A stretch of DNA of 24,018 nt. Source: a virus. The notes beneath the pieces were generated by a model. That model did no database searches. It was not told the origin of the DNA and saw only the letters and a program-made list of their open reading frames with translations. The stretch covers positions 19,875-43,892 of IMG/VR virus record IMGVR_UViG_3300030108_001605; one strand, given 5' to 3'. Position numbers and translations under genes: made by a program. Positions 1-8,300 of the stretch are shown in pieces (the stretch's first letter is position 1; every line of letters begins with the position of its first letter).

Positions 1-11
1 CTCGAGGTCAA

Positions 12-218
12 ATGGGAAGTTTACCCGCTGACCAGGAACAATATATGATGATTGAAGATTTGTATAAACAAGTTGATAAACTTCAAAAAACTATTGAGGC
101 TGGAATGCACAATAAAGTAAACATAGAATTTTTAACTAAACAAATGACTAAAGTTTTATCTGATATTGAAAAACTTAAAGATAAACAAAGAACTTTTTCT
201 AATGGAGATCATCAATGA
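12..218 (+). CDS. Small coiled-coil phage protein (possibly 5'-truncated)
   Basis: A 68-residue, charged, helix-forming protein with heptad-like spacing of Leu, Ile and Val from about residue 12 to 60, so a short coiled coil is likely. The frame stays open to the left edge of the window, so the true start could lie upstream. ATG 12 is chosen because GAGG at 4-7 can serve as a ribosome binding site. The stop overlaps the next start by four bases (ATGA), which places it in the late operon. I do not recognise the family. By context it may be a small virion or assembly protein. Confidence 0.6.
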   Translation: MGSLPADQEQYMMIEDLYKQVDKLQKTIEAGMHNKVNIEFLTKQMTKVLSDIEKLKDKQRTFSNGDHQ

Positions 219-520
219 GAACATATTATAAATCAGGTGGTAGAACAGAAAACCCAATAGCAAGAAATAAAAAGAATTACAGATCTACAAAGTCAGGTGC
301 TGGTATGACAAGAGCTGGCGTAGCTGCATATAGAAGAGCTAACCCAGGATCTAAATTAAAAACAGCTGTAACTGGTAAAGTTAAAAAAGGATCTAAAGCA
401 GCTAAAAGAAGAAAGTCATATTGTGCAAGATCTTTAGGACAATTAAAAAGATCATCTGCAAAAACTAGAAACGATCCTAACTCTAGAATAAGACAAGCTC
501 GTAGAAGGTGGAAGTGCTAA
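215..520 (+). CDS. DUF6321-like small basic phage protein
   Basis: A 101-residue, very basic protein rich in Lys, Arg, Ser and Gly, with a central stretch containing KSGAGMTRAGVAAYRRANPG and the words SKLKTAVTGKVK and RRKSYCARS, and ending in RQARRRWKC. This pattern matches, from memory, the DUF6321 family common in marine tailed phages, whose function I do not know. The charge suggests nucleic acid or virion-DNA contact (inference). It overlaps the preceding gene by four bases and its stop overlaps the next ATG by one base. Family assignment is from recall, not a search. Confidence 0.8.
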   Translation: MRTYYKSGGRTENPIARNKKNYRSTKSGAGMTRAGVAAYRRANPGSKLKTAVTGKVKKGSKAAKRRKSYCARSLGQLKRSSAKTRNDPNSRIRQARRRWKC

Positions 521-1146
521 TGGCAATAACTAGATCAAAAATAGCAAGACAATTATTCTCTCTAGGTGGAATGAGTGATGATAATCTAAGATCTTTAGGA
601 ATAGGAATATTAGGAGCGCCAATAACAAGCACTGTTCCAACAGGAATATTGGGAACAGATTCTATGATGGCAGGAAATATCAATCGTCCTACAAGTGGTT
701 ACGAAACAAAAGAAAAAAAAGAAGAAATAGATAAAGCTTACGAACAATATGAAAAAGAAGGTCTTTTTAAAGATTTAGGTATTAATTTAGATGATTTTAG
801 ATCTCAACAGATGAAAGAGATAGAAAATCAATTAGCTCTTAATCCAATAAGTATTGGAGGAATTTATGGAGCAGTTAAACAAGCTGGAGGAATAGAAGCG
901 TTTTTAAGAAACATGACAAAACAAAAAGTAGGTAGAGAGATAACTAAAAAAACTATAGCAGCGATGATAGCAGCTCAAGAGGCAAAAGCATTAGCTGAAG
1001 CACAAGCAGGTCAACGTGCTCGTGATAGAGCTAGATCAGAAGCAGCTTATAGAAATGAAACAGGAGAAGACTCTGGATATTCAGGAGGTTTTGATCCATC
1101 TACAGGAAACTATGATGATCCTTTTTCTCCAGGAGATACAGAATAA
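520..1146 (+). CDS. Hypothetical structural-region protein, 208 aa
   Basis: A 208-residue protein with no family I can name. The N-terminal third is Gly/Ile rich (LRSLGIGILGAPITS), the middle is charged and helical, an Ala-rich helix with AAMIAAQEAKALAEAQAG follows at roughly residues 145-165, and the C-terminus is Gly/Asp/Ser/Tyr rich and probably disordered. The GTG at 508 would extend it by four residues, but ATG 520 is preferred because it overlaps the upstream TAA as TAATG and has AGAAGGTGG just upstream. A virion or assembly role is inferred from position only. Confidence 0.75.
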   Translation: MAITRSKIARQLFSLGGMSDDNLRSLGIGILGAPITSTVPTGILGTDSMMAGNINRPTSGYETKEKKEEIDKAYEQYEKEGLFKDLGINLDDFRSQQMKEIENQLALNPISIGGIYGAVKQAGGIEAFLRNMTKQKVGREITKKTIAAMIAAQEAKALAEAQAGQRARDRARSEAAYRNETGEDSGYSGGFDPSTGNYDDPFSPGDTE

Positions 1147-1310
1147 TGGCAAAAATAAATGTTAAAGTACCAGAACCAAAAACAGAATATGATTTTTCTA
1201 ACCAAAAACAAATCAACAGAGTTATTACAACTATAACTGAACAATTAAACTCTACGTTTCTCGATGAGATAAAACAAGAACAAGAGAGATTTTCATACTT
1301 TATTAAATAA
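1146..1310 (+). CDS. Small conserved phage protein, 54 aa
   Basis: A 54-residue ORF starting at the ATG that overlaps the previous stop (TAATG), its own stop overlapping the next ATG in the same way. It begins MAKINVKVPEPKTEYDF, followed by a charged helix containing NQKQINRVITTITEQLN. The perfect start/stop tiling on both sides is the main evidence that it is real. Similar short proteins sit before beta-rich virion proteins in marine phages (recall). No function can be given; a structural accessory role is inference. Confidence 0.75.
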   Translation: MAKINVKVPEPKTEYDFSNQKQINRVITTITEQLNSTFLDEIKQEQERFSYFIK

Positions 1311-1639
1311 TGGCTAATATATATAAGAACACAAAAACAGATCTAACATCAGCATCAGCTACTACAGTATATACTGTGCCTTCTGACTCTAGATCTATAG
1401 TTAAATCTATATTAGTTAACGACGATTCGGGAAGCGGGGATACTATTACTCTAACCCTTACTAATGCAGCGGGGACCGTGTTTAGTTTATTTAAAGTAAA
1501 GGCTGTTGCTGCAAACGCAACTGTAGAATTATTAACAAATCCATTAATTATGATGGAAAGCGAGATATTGAAAGCAACCCCTGCAACTGGAAACAGATTG
1601 CATATTGTGATATCAATGCTAGAAATGAATAGGAGCTAA
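1310..1639 (+). CDS. Beta-rich putative virion protein, 109 aa
   Basis: A 109-residue protein dominated by alternating hydrophobic and Thr/Ser residues, typical of a beta-sandwich: TTVYTVPSDSRSIVKSILV, a SGSGDTITLTLT turn-strand and a C-terminal strand LHIVISMLEMN. Comparable proteins in marine phages are virion associated, possibly on the tail, collar or capsid surface (recall). The bases around 1425-1490 are visibly richer in G+C than the rest. It overlaps the upstream stop by one base and carries the next gene's ribosome binding site (AGGAG, 1631-1635) at its 3' end. Confidence 0.75.
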   Translation: MANIYKNTKTDLTSASATTVYTVPSDSRSIVKSILVNDDSGSGDTITLTLTNAAGTVFSLFKVKAVAANATVELLTNPLIMMESEILKATPATGNRLHIVISMLEMNRS

Positions 1640-1640
1640 T

Positions 1641-1883
1641 ATGTTTATAGAAAAAGGTGGTGTCGAATACGTAACAATAGATGGTAAACAGGTACCAATT
1701 GTTAAATGTGAGGCAGAAATAGTACTAAGAAACAAGAAAACTAACAAAGAATATGCCTCTGATAAAGAAGCAGAAGACGATATTAATAACCCAGATACAG
1801 ACACTGTTAAAGAGGATATAACTAGATCTGTTAAAATAAAGGTAGCAAAAATGCCTCCTTTAGGTACATCAACTAAGGAATAG
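1641..1883 (+). CDS. Small conserved phage protein, 80 aa
   Basis: An 80-residue acidic/basic mixed protein starting MFIEKGGVEYVTIDGKQVPI. It has a probable N-terminal beta sheet, a charged DKEAEDDINNPDTDT middle and a beta-like C-terminal strand (RSVKIKVAKMPPLG). AGGAG at 1631-1635, five bases before the ATG, is a clear ribosome binding site. I recall similar sequences among marine phage proteins but not a function. Its place before the large virion genes suggests a structural or assembly role (inference). It is followed by a 92-base gap, unusual in this operon. Confidence 0.72.
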   Translation: MFIEKGGVEYVTIDGKQVPIVKCEAEIVLRNKKTNKEYASDKEAEDDINNPDTDTVKEDITRSVKIKVAKMPPLGTSTKE

Positions 1884-1887
1884 TATA

Positions 1888-1916
1888 TTGACTGTTATAG
1901 GAAAAGGTAATAAATT
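1888..1916 (+). promoter_or_regulatory. Candidate internal late promoter
   Basis: TTGACT (1888-1893) and TAAATT (1911-1916) are separated by 17 bases, a sigma70-like layout with 5/6 and 4/6 matches. It lies in the only gap of the late operon before 5356 and just upstream of the large virion genes. The same -10 sequence with a 17-base spacer recurs upstream of the RHH gene at 22460-22488. In such AT-rich DNA chance matches are common. The stretch could instead encode a 26-residue peptide. Confidence 0.35.
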
Positions 1917-1968
1917 AGATAGATTGGGCATAACTCTACAAGCAGCCCACTTGCTATCATCAAAATAG
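1888..1968 (+). CDS. Possible TTG-start micro-ORF, 26 aa
   Basis: Reading from TTG 1888 gives a 26-residue ORF beginning LTVIGKGNKLDRLG and ending in AAHLLSSK, stopping at TAG 1966-1968. AAGGA at 1875-1879, inside the end of the preceding gene, would be a well-spaced ribosome binding site. There is no ATG or GTG. The peptide is not low complexity, and it would fill a gap in an operon that otherwise has almost none. Equally, the stretch may be an untranslated leader or promoter. Confidence 0.3.
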   Translation: MTVIGKGNKLDRLGITLQAAHLLSSK

Positions 1969-1975
1969 GAATATC

Positions 1976-3511
1976 ATGGGATTAAGAAGAATATTTAGAA
2001 AAATAACTCGTCCAATTCAAAAGCTTATACCAAGAGAAATAAAACCTTTTGCTCCGTATATAGCTGCGGCTATGATTCCTGGTGGAGGAATACTTGGTGG
2101 ATTAGGTGGTCAAGGATTACAAAGAGCTGTAATTGCAGGTCTTACTAGAGGCGCTATAGATAATGAAGCTGATTTTAGAGATGTATTAAGAACAGGAGTA
2201 ACCGCTGCATTACCAAATATAATTAAAAGTGGAAGTAATATGTTAGCTGCAAAATTAGATCCACAATTAGCAGCAGATATAGCTGGAAATATTGATGAAG
2301 CTAGTGCCATATATGCTAATAAAGGTAATGTAGTAGAAGGTGCTAGTTTAAAAGAAAAGCTAGCCTCAGGACTATCTAAAATTGGACAAAGTAAAACTTT
2401 AGGAGCATTAACTGATGGTGGAATTAATAAAGAAACAGTAGGTGCAGTAATAACAGCAGGATCTATGGATGAAGCTAGAAAATTAATTGATGAATACGAA
2501 GATGGTCTTGATGGTCCTTACGATAGAAAAAATGACAGAGGAGCTTTATTTAAAATATTTCAAAATGCTCAATGGGGCACAGATGATGAGATTAATGACA
2601 TGTTAGATAGATACGGATACATGGGAGGCGGTAGTGTTATGCCAATGCAAACTGGTATAGCAGGAGCATTACCAATGTCAAATACAAGACCTGGATATGA
2701 TAAGGGTGGTATTCTAATGGCATCAGCTGTATTAGGTGGTGAAGAAGATGATATATCTTATTCATTATTTGGTAAACCATATAAAGAGTTAACTCCAGAT
2801 GAAATACGAGAGTTTCAAGAAGAAATGGATAGACTACAAAAGAAATTTATGAAGAGAGACTCTAAAGAAAATATGTTAATGGCATCTGCACCAGACCCAG
2901 CTTCTGAAAGAAATGACATGTTAGAAGAAATGTCACTTAAATATTATAAAAAACCTTTAAAAGAGTTAAGCCCTGATCAGTTTTTTGACTTAGAAGAAGC
3001 TTTAGATGATATGGGTAGTTTAGATAAAAAAGGAGATAAAGGGTTAATGGCAAATATGGATATAATAGCTTTAGAGTTTATGCAAAAATTTGGATACGAT
3101 ATAATGTTAGCTACACCCGACGTTAGAGAAAATTTTATAAAAGAATGGAAAGATAAAAATTTCTATAATAAATCTGAAGCACCAACAGAAAAAAGAGTTA
3201 TGGCTGCTAAAGGTGGTATTATGGATCTTGGTGGTATGGAAAAAGACTATAGAAATGAAGGTGGCTTTGTACCAATAGGAGAAAAAGAAAGAGCTGATGA
3301 TGTACCAGCTAGATTAAGTTTAAATGAATTTGTAATGACAGCAGATGCTGTTAGAAACGCCGGCGATGGAGACATTGACAAAGGTGCAGAAGTAATGGAA
3401 AATGTGATGAAAAATCTAGAAGAAGGTGGTAGTATATCCGAGGAATCACAAGGTAAAGAAGGTGCTAGAAGAATGTTCAATACCATGGAAGGAATGGAAG
3501 CAGTAATATAA
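1976..3511 (+). CDS. Gly-rich virion-associated protein with internal repeat, 511 aa
   Basis: A 511-residue protein. Residues 1-25 are basic, 26-60 are Gly/Ala/Ile rich (PYIAAAMIPGGGILGGLGG) and could contact membrane, and residues 215-250 are Gly/Met rich. Two related units follow (KPYKELTPDEIREFQEEMD at 267-285 and KPLKELSPDQFFDLEEALD at 326-344, each preceded by LMASA). Residues 428-460 carry GGFVPIGEKERADD and VPARLSLNEFVMTADAV, a signature I recall in large virion proteins of many marine phages. AGGA at 1967-1970 supports the ATG. Its place directly before three ejection-type genes suggests an internal virion or tail-associated protein (inference). Confidence 0.75.
   Translation: MGLRRIFRKITRPIQKLIPREIKPFAPYIAAAMIPGGGILGGLGGQGLQRAVIAGLTRGAIDNEADFRDVLRTGVTAALPNIIKSGSNMLAAKLDPQLAADIAGNIDEASAIYANKGNVVEGASLKEKLASGLSKIGQSKTLGALTDGGINKETVGAVITAGSMDEARKLIDEYEDGLDGPYDRKNDRGALFKIFQNAQWGTDDEINDMLDRYGYMGGGSVMPMQTGIAGALPMSNTRPGYDKGGILMASAVLGGEEDDISYSLFGKPYKELTPDEIREFQEEMDRLQKKFMKRDSKENMLMASAPDPASERNDMLEEMSLKYYKKPLKELSPDQFFDLEEALDDMGSLDKKGDKGLMANMDIIALEFMQKFGYDIMLATPDVRENFIKEWKDKNFYNKSEAPTEKRVMAAKGGIMDLGGMEKDYRNEGGFVPIGEKERADDVPARLSLNEFVMTADAVRNAGDGDIDKGAEVMENVMKNLEEGGSISEESQGKEGARRMFNTMEGMEAVI
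2714..3010 (+). repeat. Diverged tandem repeat inside the 511-aa virion protein
   Basis: Two units of about 45-54 codons, beginning at 2714 and 2876. Both start LMASA and contain the element K-P-x-K-E-L-x-P-D followed by an acidic helix. Nine of the nineteen aligned core residues are identical by eye. They probably form two copies of a short helical module created by duplication. Confidence 0.55.
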
Positions 3512-4254
3512 TGGCAACAACAACACAGATTTCACAAAGAGAACCGTTTATACAAGCAGCGGGAATGGGTATTACGGAAGCAGGTCTTCCGCTATTAAAA
3601 ACAGCACTAACACCACAAGATTATACAGGTAGAGAATTTGTTGCTGACCGTTCACAATTAGAAAAAGATGTAGCTACTAGAGGAGCTGCATTAACTTATG
3701 GTCCAGATGCATATCAAGAATTTATGTCCCCTTATCAAAGGGAAGTTATTGATGCAACAACTGCTGCATTAGATAGACAACAGCAACAAGGTATAGCAGC
3801 ATTACGACAAAGAGCACAACAAGCAGGTGCTTTTGGTGGTGGTAGAGAAGCTGCAATGTTAGGTGAGTATCAAGCTGTTGGAGATATACAAAGAGCATTA
3901 GCTGAAGCACAATTATTACAACAAGGATTTCAACAAGCACAAGCTGGTGCATTAAGTAATTTACAAGCACAACAAGGTTTAGGACAATATCAAGCTTCAT
4001 TAGGTGGTCAAGAAAGAGCGATTGACCAAGCACAATTAACTGCAGATGCACAAGAAGCAAGAGAAATGCAACTAGAACCATTTACTAGATTAGGTTTAGT
4101 TACACCTCAACTAGCTTCTGTAATCGGTGGATTCCCGGCGCAAACAATTCAAACAACAACACCACCTCCTAGTTTTGGTCAACAAGCATTAGGACTTGGT
4201 ATTGGAGCTGCTGGATTAGCGGGAGCTGCTAAAAAATTTGGATTGCTTACATAA
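3511..4254 (+). CDS. Ala/Gln-rich putative internal virion (ejection) protein, gp14-like position
   Basis: A 247-residue protein. The conserved-looking part is residues 65-125 (FMSPYQREVIDATTAALDRQ, then GAFGGGREAAMLGEYQ). A long Ala/Gln-rich amphipathic helix runs through about residue 195, and the C-terminal Gly/Ala hydrophobic segment (ALGLGIGAAGLAGAAKKF) could insert in a membrane. Podovirus ejection proteins are often Ala/Gln-rich and helical. In T7 the first of the three internal core proteins, gp14, is 196 aa and is followed by gp15 and gp16; the same small-medium-large order is seen here. No sequence homology to T7 is claimed. Start and stop both use TAATG overlaps. Confidence 0.65.
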   Translation: MATTTQISQREPFIQAAGMGITEAGLPLLKTALTPQDYTGREFVADRSQLEKDVATRGAALTYGPDAYQEFMSPYQREVIDATTAALDRQQQQGIAALRQRAQQAGAFGGGREAAMLGEYQAVGDIQRALAEAQLLQQGFQQAQAGALSNLQAQQGLGQYQASLGGQERAIDQAQLTADAQEAREMQLEPFTRLGLVTPQLASVIGGFPAQTIQTTTPPPSFGQQALGLGIGAAGLAGAAKKFGLLT

Positions 4255-5354
4255 TGAGTAACATATTAAGAAGACCAATGTTTAGACGAGGCGGAGCTGT
4301 AAACAGTTCAGGCACAGGTATTACATCAGGATTAGATACACCTAAAAGAGGTTTAGTAGATGAGCCTGGTAAATATTCACAACCATCATCAATTGATCAA
4401 GCAATAAGTATGTATAGTGATACTGCAAAAGCTATGCCTTTTGATTTTAAACCAGAATTATCTATTGGAGATTATTTAAAAATAGCATCTAGAGGCGCAG
4501 AAATAATAGGAGCACCTAGCGAAGGATCAGGATTAGGTGGAGTGTTAGCAACTGCATCTAAACCTTTAGCTAAATTAGGTATGGAATTAGGAACAGATAT
4601 AGATAAAAGACAAGCACTAGCTAAAAAAACATATCAAGATAGAGTAGGTGCTGTAGCTAAATTAGCAGGTGGTCTTGAAGAAGAAAAAATTAAAGCAAAC
4701 AGAACGTTTGCAAAAAAACAAAACCTTGAATTATTTGAAAATAGAATGGATGCAAGAATTGCATCATTAACAGAAAAAAGAGATGCTCTTGAAAAATCAG
4801 ATCCTGAATATTTAAAATTAGATAAAATAATAAAAATTGAAGAACAAAATAAAAAAGATGGTATGGACGCAATTCTTACTGGTAGTAAAACAGAACAACA
4901 AATGAAAAGAGAATTATTACAAATATTTATTAAAAATGCTACTGCTCAAGGAGATACTATTGATTCAGCTATTTCATCATATATGAAAGCATTTCCAGGT
5001 GATGAAATGGATAGTATTTATTCTGGATTTACTGCGCCAGTTGAAAAAGAAACAAAAAAACCTAAACTCGCACAAGGTGGTAGAGCAGGATATAATACAG
5101 GTATGTTGGTTGAGGAAGAACAAGATATGGTTGAAGAAGAACCTGTAAAACAAGCAGAAAAACAACAAGCAATGCCTTTAACTTATGATCAACTTAGAGC
5201 TAGATTACCACGATCAATTGGTGATGACATCGTAAGATTATTAGCAGACAACTATGATGCATTAGGTGACTTTGCAGCAATTCAAACACAAGCAGACGTA
5301 GATAATTTTAATTTAAAATATCAAGTAAATCTCGTATTACCTCAGGAGGCATAA
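4254..5354 (+). CDS. Putative internal virion protein, 366 aa
   Basis: A 366-residue protein beginning with RRPMFRRGGAV, a start I recall in marine phage virion proteins. A Gly/Ser/Pro-rich linker follows, then a helical Lys/Glu-rich core (about residues 85-260, e.g. LEEEKIKANRTFAKKQNLEL), a GG motif AQGGRAGYNTG near 275-285, and a C-terminal acidic/Gln-rich tail. It lies between the Ala/Gln-rich protein and the 1395-aa protein, the place of gp15 in a T7-type ejection cassette (order only). The 3' end carries the next gene's strong ribosome binding site AGGAGG at 5344-5349. Confidence 0.65.
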   Translation: MSNILRRPMFRRGGAVNSSGTGITSGLDTPKRGLVDEPGKYSQPSSIDQAISMYSDTAKAMPFDFKPELSIGDYLKIASRGAEIIGAPSEGSGLGGVLATASKPLAKLGMELGTDIDKRQALAKKTYQDRVGAVAKLAGGLEEEKIKANRTFAKKQNLELFENRMDARIASLTEKRDALEKSDPEYLKLDKIIKIEEQNKKDGMDAILTGSKTEQQMKRELLQIFIKNATAQGDTIDSAISSYMKAFPGDEMDSIYSGFTAPVEKETKKPKLAQGGRAGYNTGMLVEEEQDMVEEEPVKQAEKQQAMPLTYDQLRARLPRSIGDDIVRLLADNYDALGDFAAIQTQADVDNFNLKYQVNLVLPQEA

Positions 5355-5355
5355 C

Positions 5356-8300
5356 ATGCCAATAACAAAATCTGACGTACTGAGTTTAATTCAAGACGCG
5401 GAAGAAAGAAATTTATTAATAGAAAGATCAGAAGATAAAGAAGTAGTTAACAATCCTTTATCATACTTAAGGTTTGATCCTTTCTTAATGCCTTTTGTAA
5501 AGTATCAAGAAAAAGTAAAAGAAGATCCTAAGTTTGGTTTTGAAGAAGAAGGTCAAGTAGATATAGCTAAAGACATAGAAAGAATGGTAGTAGGTGGTGG
5601 TACTAAACTTTTAAAAAGTATTGGAGAATTTATAACAGCAGGTGTTGATTTTACTTTTGATACAAACGCCACAAAAAAATTAGATGAGATTACAAATAAT
5701 TTTTTAAACAAACATGGTGATCCAAAATTATTATCAACTCAAATAGGTGAGTTTGTATTACAACTTGGTGGTGGTTATAAAGTAGCTGCTAGCATGATTG
5801 CTAATGTAGGTAAACTTAAAAACATAAAAAAATTACAAACAGATTTACTTAAAAAATTTCCTACATTAACAACAGGAAAATATTTAGCACCTACTTTTCA
5901 ATTTTCTAAAAAAATAGGTACAGGTGCATTATCTTTAGGGGCTGCTGATATGTTAGCAATGGATTCTGAAAGAGAAACTTTTGCTATAGAAAAAACTCCT
6001 GAAGAAGGAAAAACTGGTAGAGATCTTGCTATAGCTAGATTAGCTAATAAAATTAAATTTGGTCAAGAGGGAGCTGTACTAGGTGGTGGTATACCTTTAG
6101 TAGGAAAAGGATTAAGTGTTGGATTTAGATATGGTATTTGGAAGCCTGCTAAATTTACAGGTAAAATGGGATTAAGAGGACTTAACTTTGCAGTCGTAAA
6201 TCCATTATCAAAAGGTTTAGCAAGAGTGCCTTATTTAGAACAAGGTGTAGGTATTGTAAAAAATTTACCAGCAAAAGCTTTTGACAAAACTGGATTACCT
6301 CCATTTAAACAATGGAATTTATTTACTGTTAACGACAATATTGCATTAAGAAGATTTTTAAAAAGATCAGATAATGTTTTATCTGCACTTAAATCTATTG
6401 GTAGACAAACTCCTGAACAAGCTGACGTAGCATTTAAAGGAGAAAAATTAATAAAAGAAAGAGCAAGAACAATAGAAAAACTTTTAGATAGTTTAGAAGC
6501 TAGAGCTTACGCAATGGTTAAATCTCAAAAGAAAATGTATGATACTAAAACAACTTCTCCTGCATCTATGGAAAAATATTTAGGTGAAACTATGGAATAT
6601 TTAAGAGGTCAAAGATCATTAGAAAAAATACAAGCACCACTTAGACCTGTAGCAAAAGAAATTTTAAAAGTAACTGACGACCTTAAAAAAGAATTTAGAG
6701 AAGTATTACCTAAAGATAGTGAGCTACTACCTAATTTATTAGGTAATGCATTAAGAGGATATTGGAGAAAGTCTTTTGGTATATTTACAAATCCAAATTA
6801 TTCTGTACCAGAAAATTCTAAAGTATTTAAAGACGCTGTTAACTTTGTTAAAAAAATAAAAAGTTTAGATGTTGATGATATGGTTAAAGAAATAGCAAAA
6901 AGAGATGGTATATCAAAAACAGCTGCTAAAGAACAAGTCGCTAAAGATATGATTAACAATATATTAAGAACTGCAAAAACAGATAACAAAGATCCTATAC
7001 AAATACTTACAAGAATATCTAAAGAACAATTAGATAGTGATAAATTTATTGCAACTGGTAAAGAACTACCACCAGAAATATTAAAACTATTAGGTGATGA
7101 GAACAATGCAAGAAGTATTATTTTACAAACTGTATCTAATTTATCTACACAAACTGCATACAAACGTATGTTTGATAGATTAGGAGAAGTATTATCTAAA
7201 CCTGTTAGAGGTGCAGAAAACATACCTGGTAAAGGTCAACAATTATTTAAAACTAGAAGAGAAGCGGAGCTAGGATTAAATGTTGCAAAAGGAGATCCAA
7301 GCATTGTTCAAGTTGGAGAAATAGGTGGACTAGGTTTATTAAGAAGTAGTGCAAGTAAATTATATGGTTCTGCAGATAGAGTTAATAGATTAAAAAGTTT
7401 AAGAGGACCTTTAGATGTTATTGCTAATATACCAATATACAAACAAGTAATTTTATATCCTAAGATTGCTGCTCAATATGGTAAAACAGTATTATCACCA
7501 GCTACACAAACTAGAAACTTTTCTTCTGCAAGTTTTTTTGTAGGAAACAGAGGATTATTAGGTAACAGAGCATCAGTAACAGAATCATTTAAAATGATGG
7601 TAGATGACATATTTAGTGTTGGTAAAGGTAAAGCTGATGAAGAATTAAAACTTATAGAAAATATAAGAGAAGGAATTAAATATGGAGCTCTTGACGAAAA
7701 CATTGTAGCTGCAGAGCTTGGCGCTGTTCTTAAAGCAATGAATAAAAAAGGAATAAAAAGCACAGATGAACTTACCGCTATGTTAACAAAAGGCACAGGA
7801 GGTCAAGCACTATTAAGTAAGATGGGTGGTAAAGCAAGTAGAGTATATGCAGGCGGTGATAACGTTTGGAAATGGTATGCATACAACTGGTACAAATCTT
7901 TTTTAGGTGATTATGCAGGAAAAGATTTAGGAAAAATGAAAAGATGGTTTAGAGAAATTACAGGTAAAGAATTAGATCTTAAACAATTAGGCCGTAAACA
8001 ATTAACAACAAATGCAGAAAAAGTAGAAGAAGCAATTAAACAAGCTTCTGGTTGGTATGTAAGAAATACTATGCCAACATATAGTATGGTTCCTGATCTT
8101 ATTAAAGCAATTAGGGTTACACCATTTGGTAACTTCGTAGCTTTCCCTGCAGAAATGATTAGAACTTCTGCTAAAACATTACAAGTAAATATGAGAGAAA
8201 TGGCTTCTAGTGATGTTGTTATGAGAGAGATGGGATATAGAGGAGCCCTTGGACAATTTTTTGCATTAGGTGGAGCAAGCATAGCTACAAAAGAAACATT

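Noticed and set aside
508-519. GTG start for the 208-aa protein
   Set aside because: ATG 520 overlaps the upstream stop as TAATG, the dominant join in this genome, and has a better-spaced ribosome binding site.
3746-4081. 111-aa minus-strand ORF
   Set aside because: Low-complexity Leu/Val/Gln antisense of the Ala/Gln-rich virion protein gene; no ribosome binding site or promoter.
6798-8282. Three minus-strand ORFs of 107-141 aa (6798-7223, 7473-7796, 7911-8282)
   Set aside because: All lie antisense within the 1395-aa gene, which has continuous coding character and a strong start. They look like open shadows caused by biased codon use.
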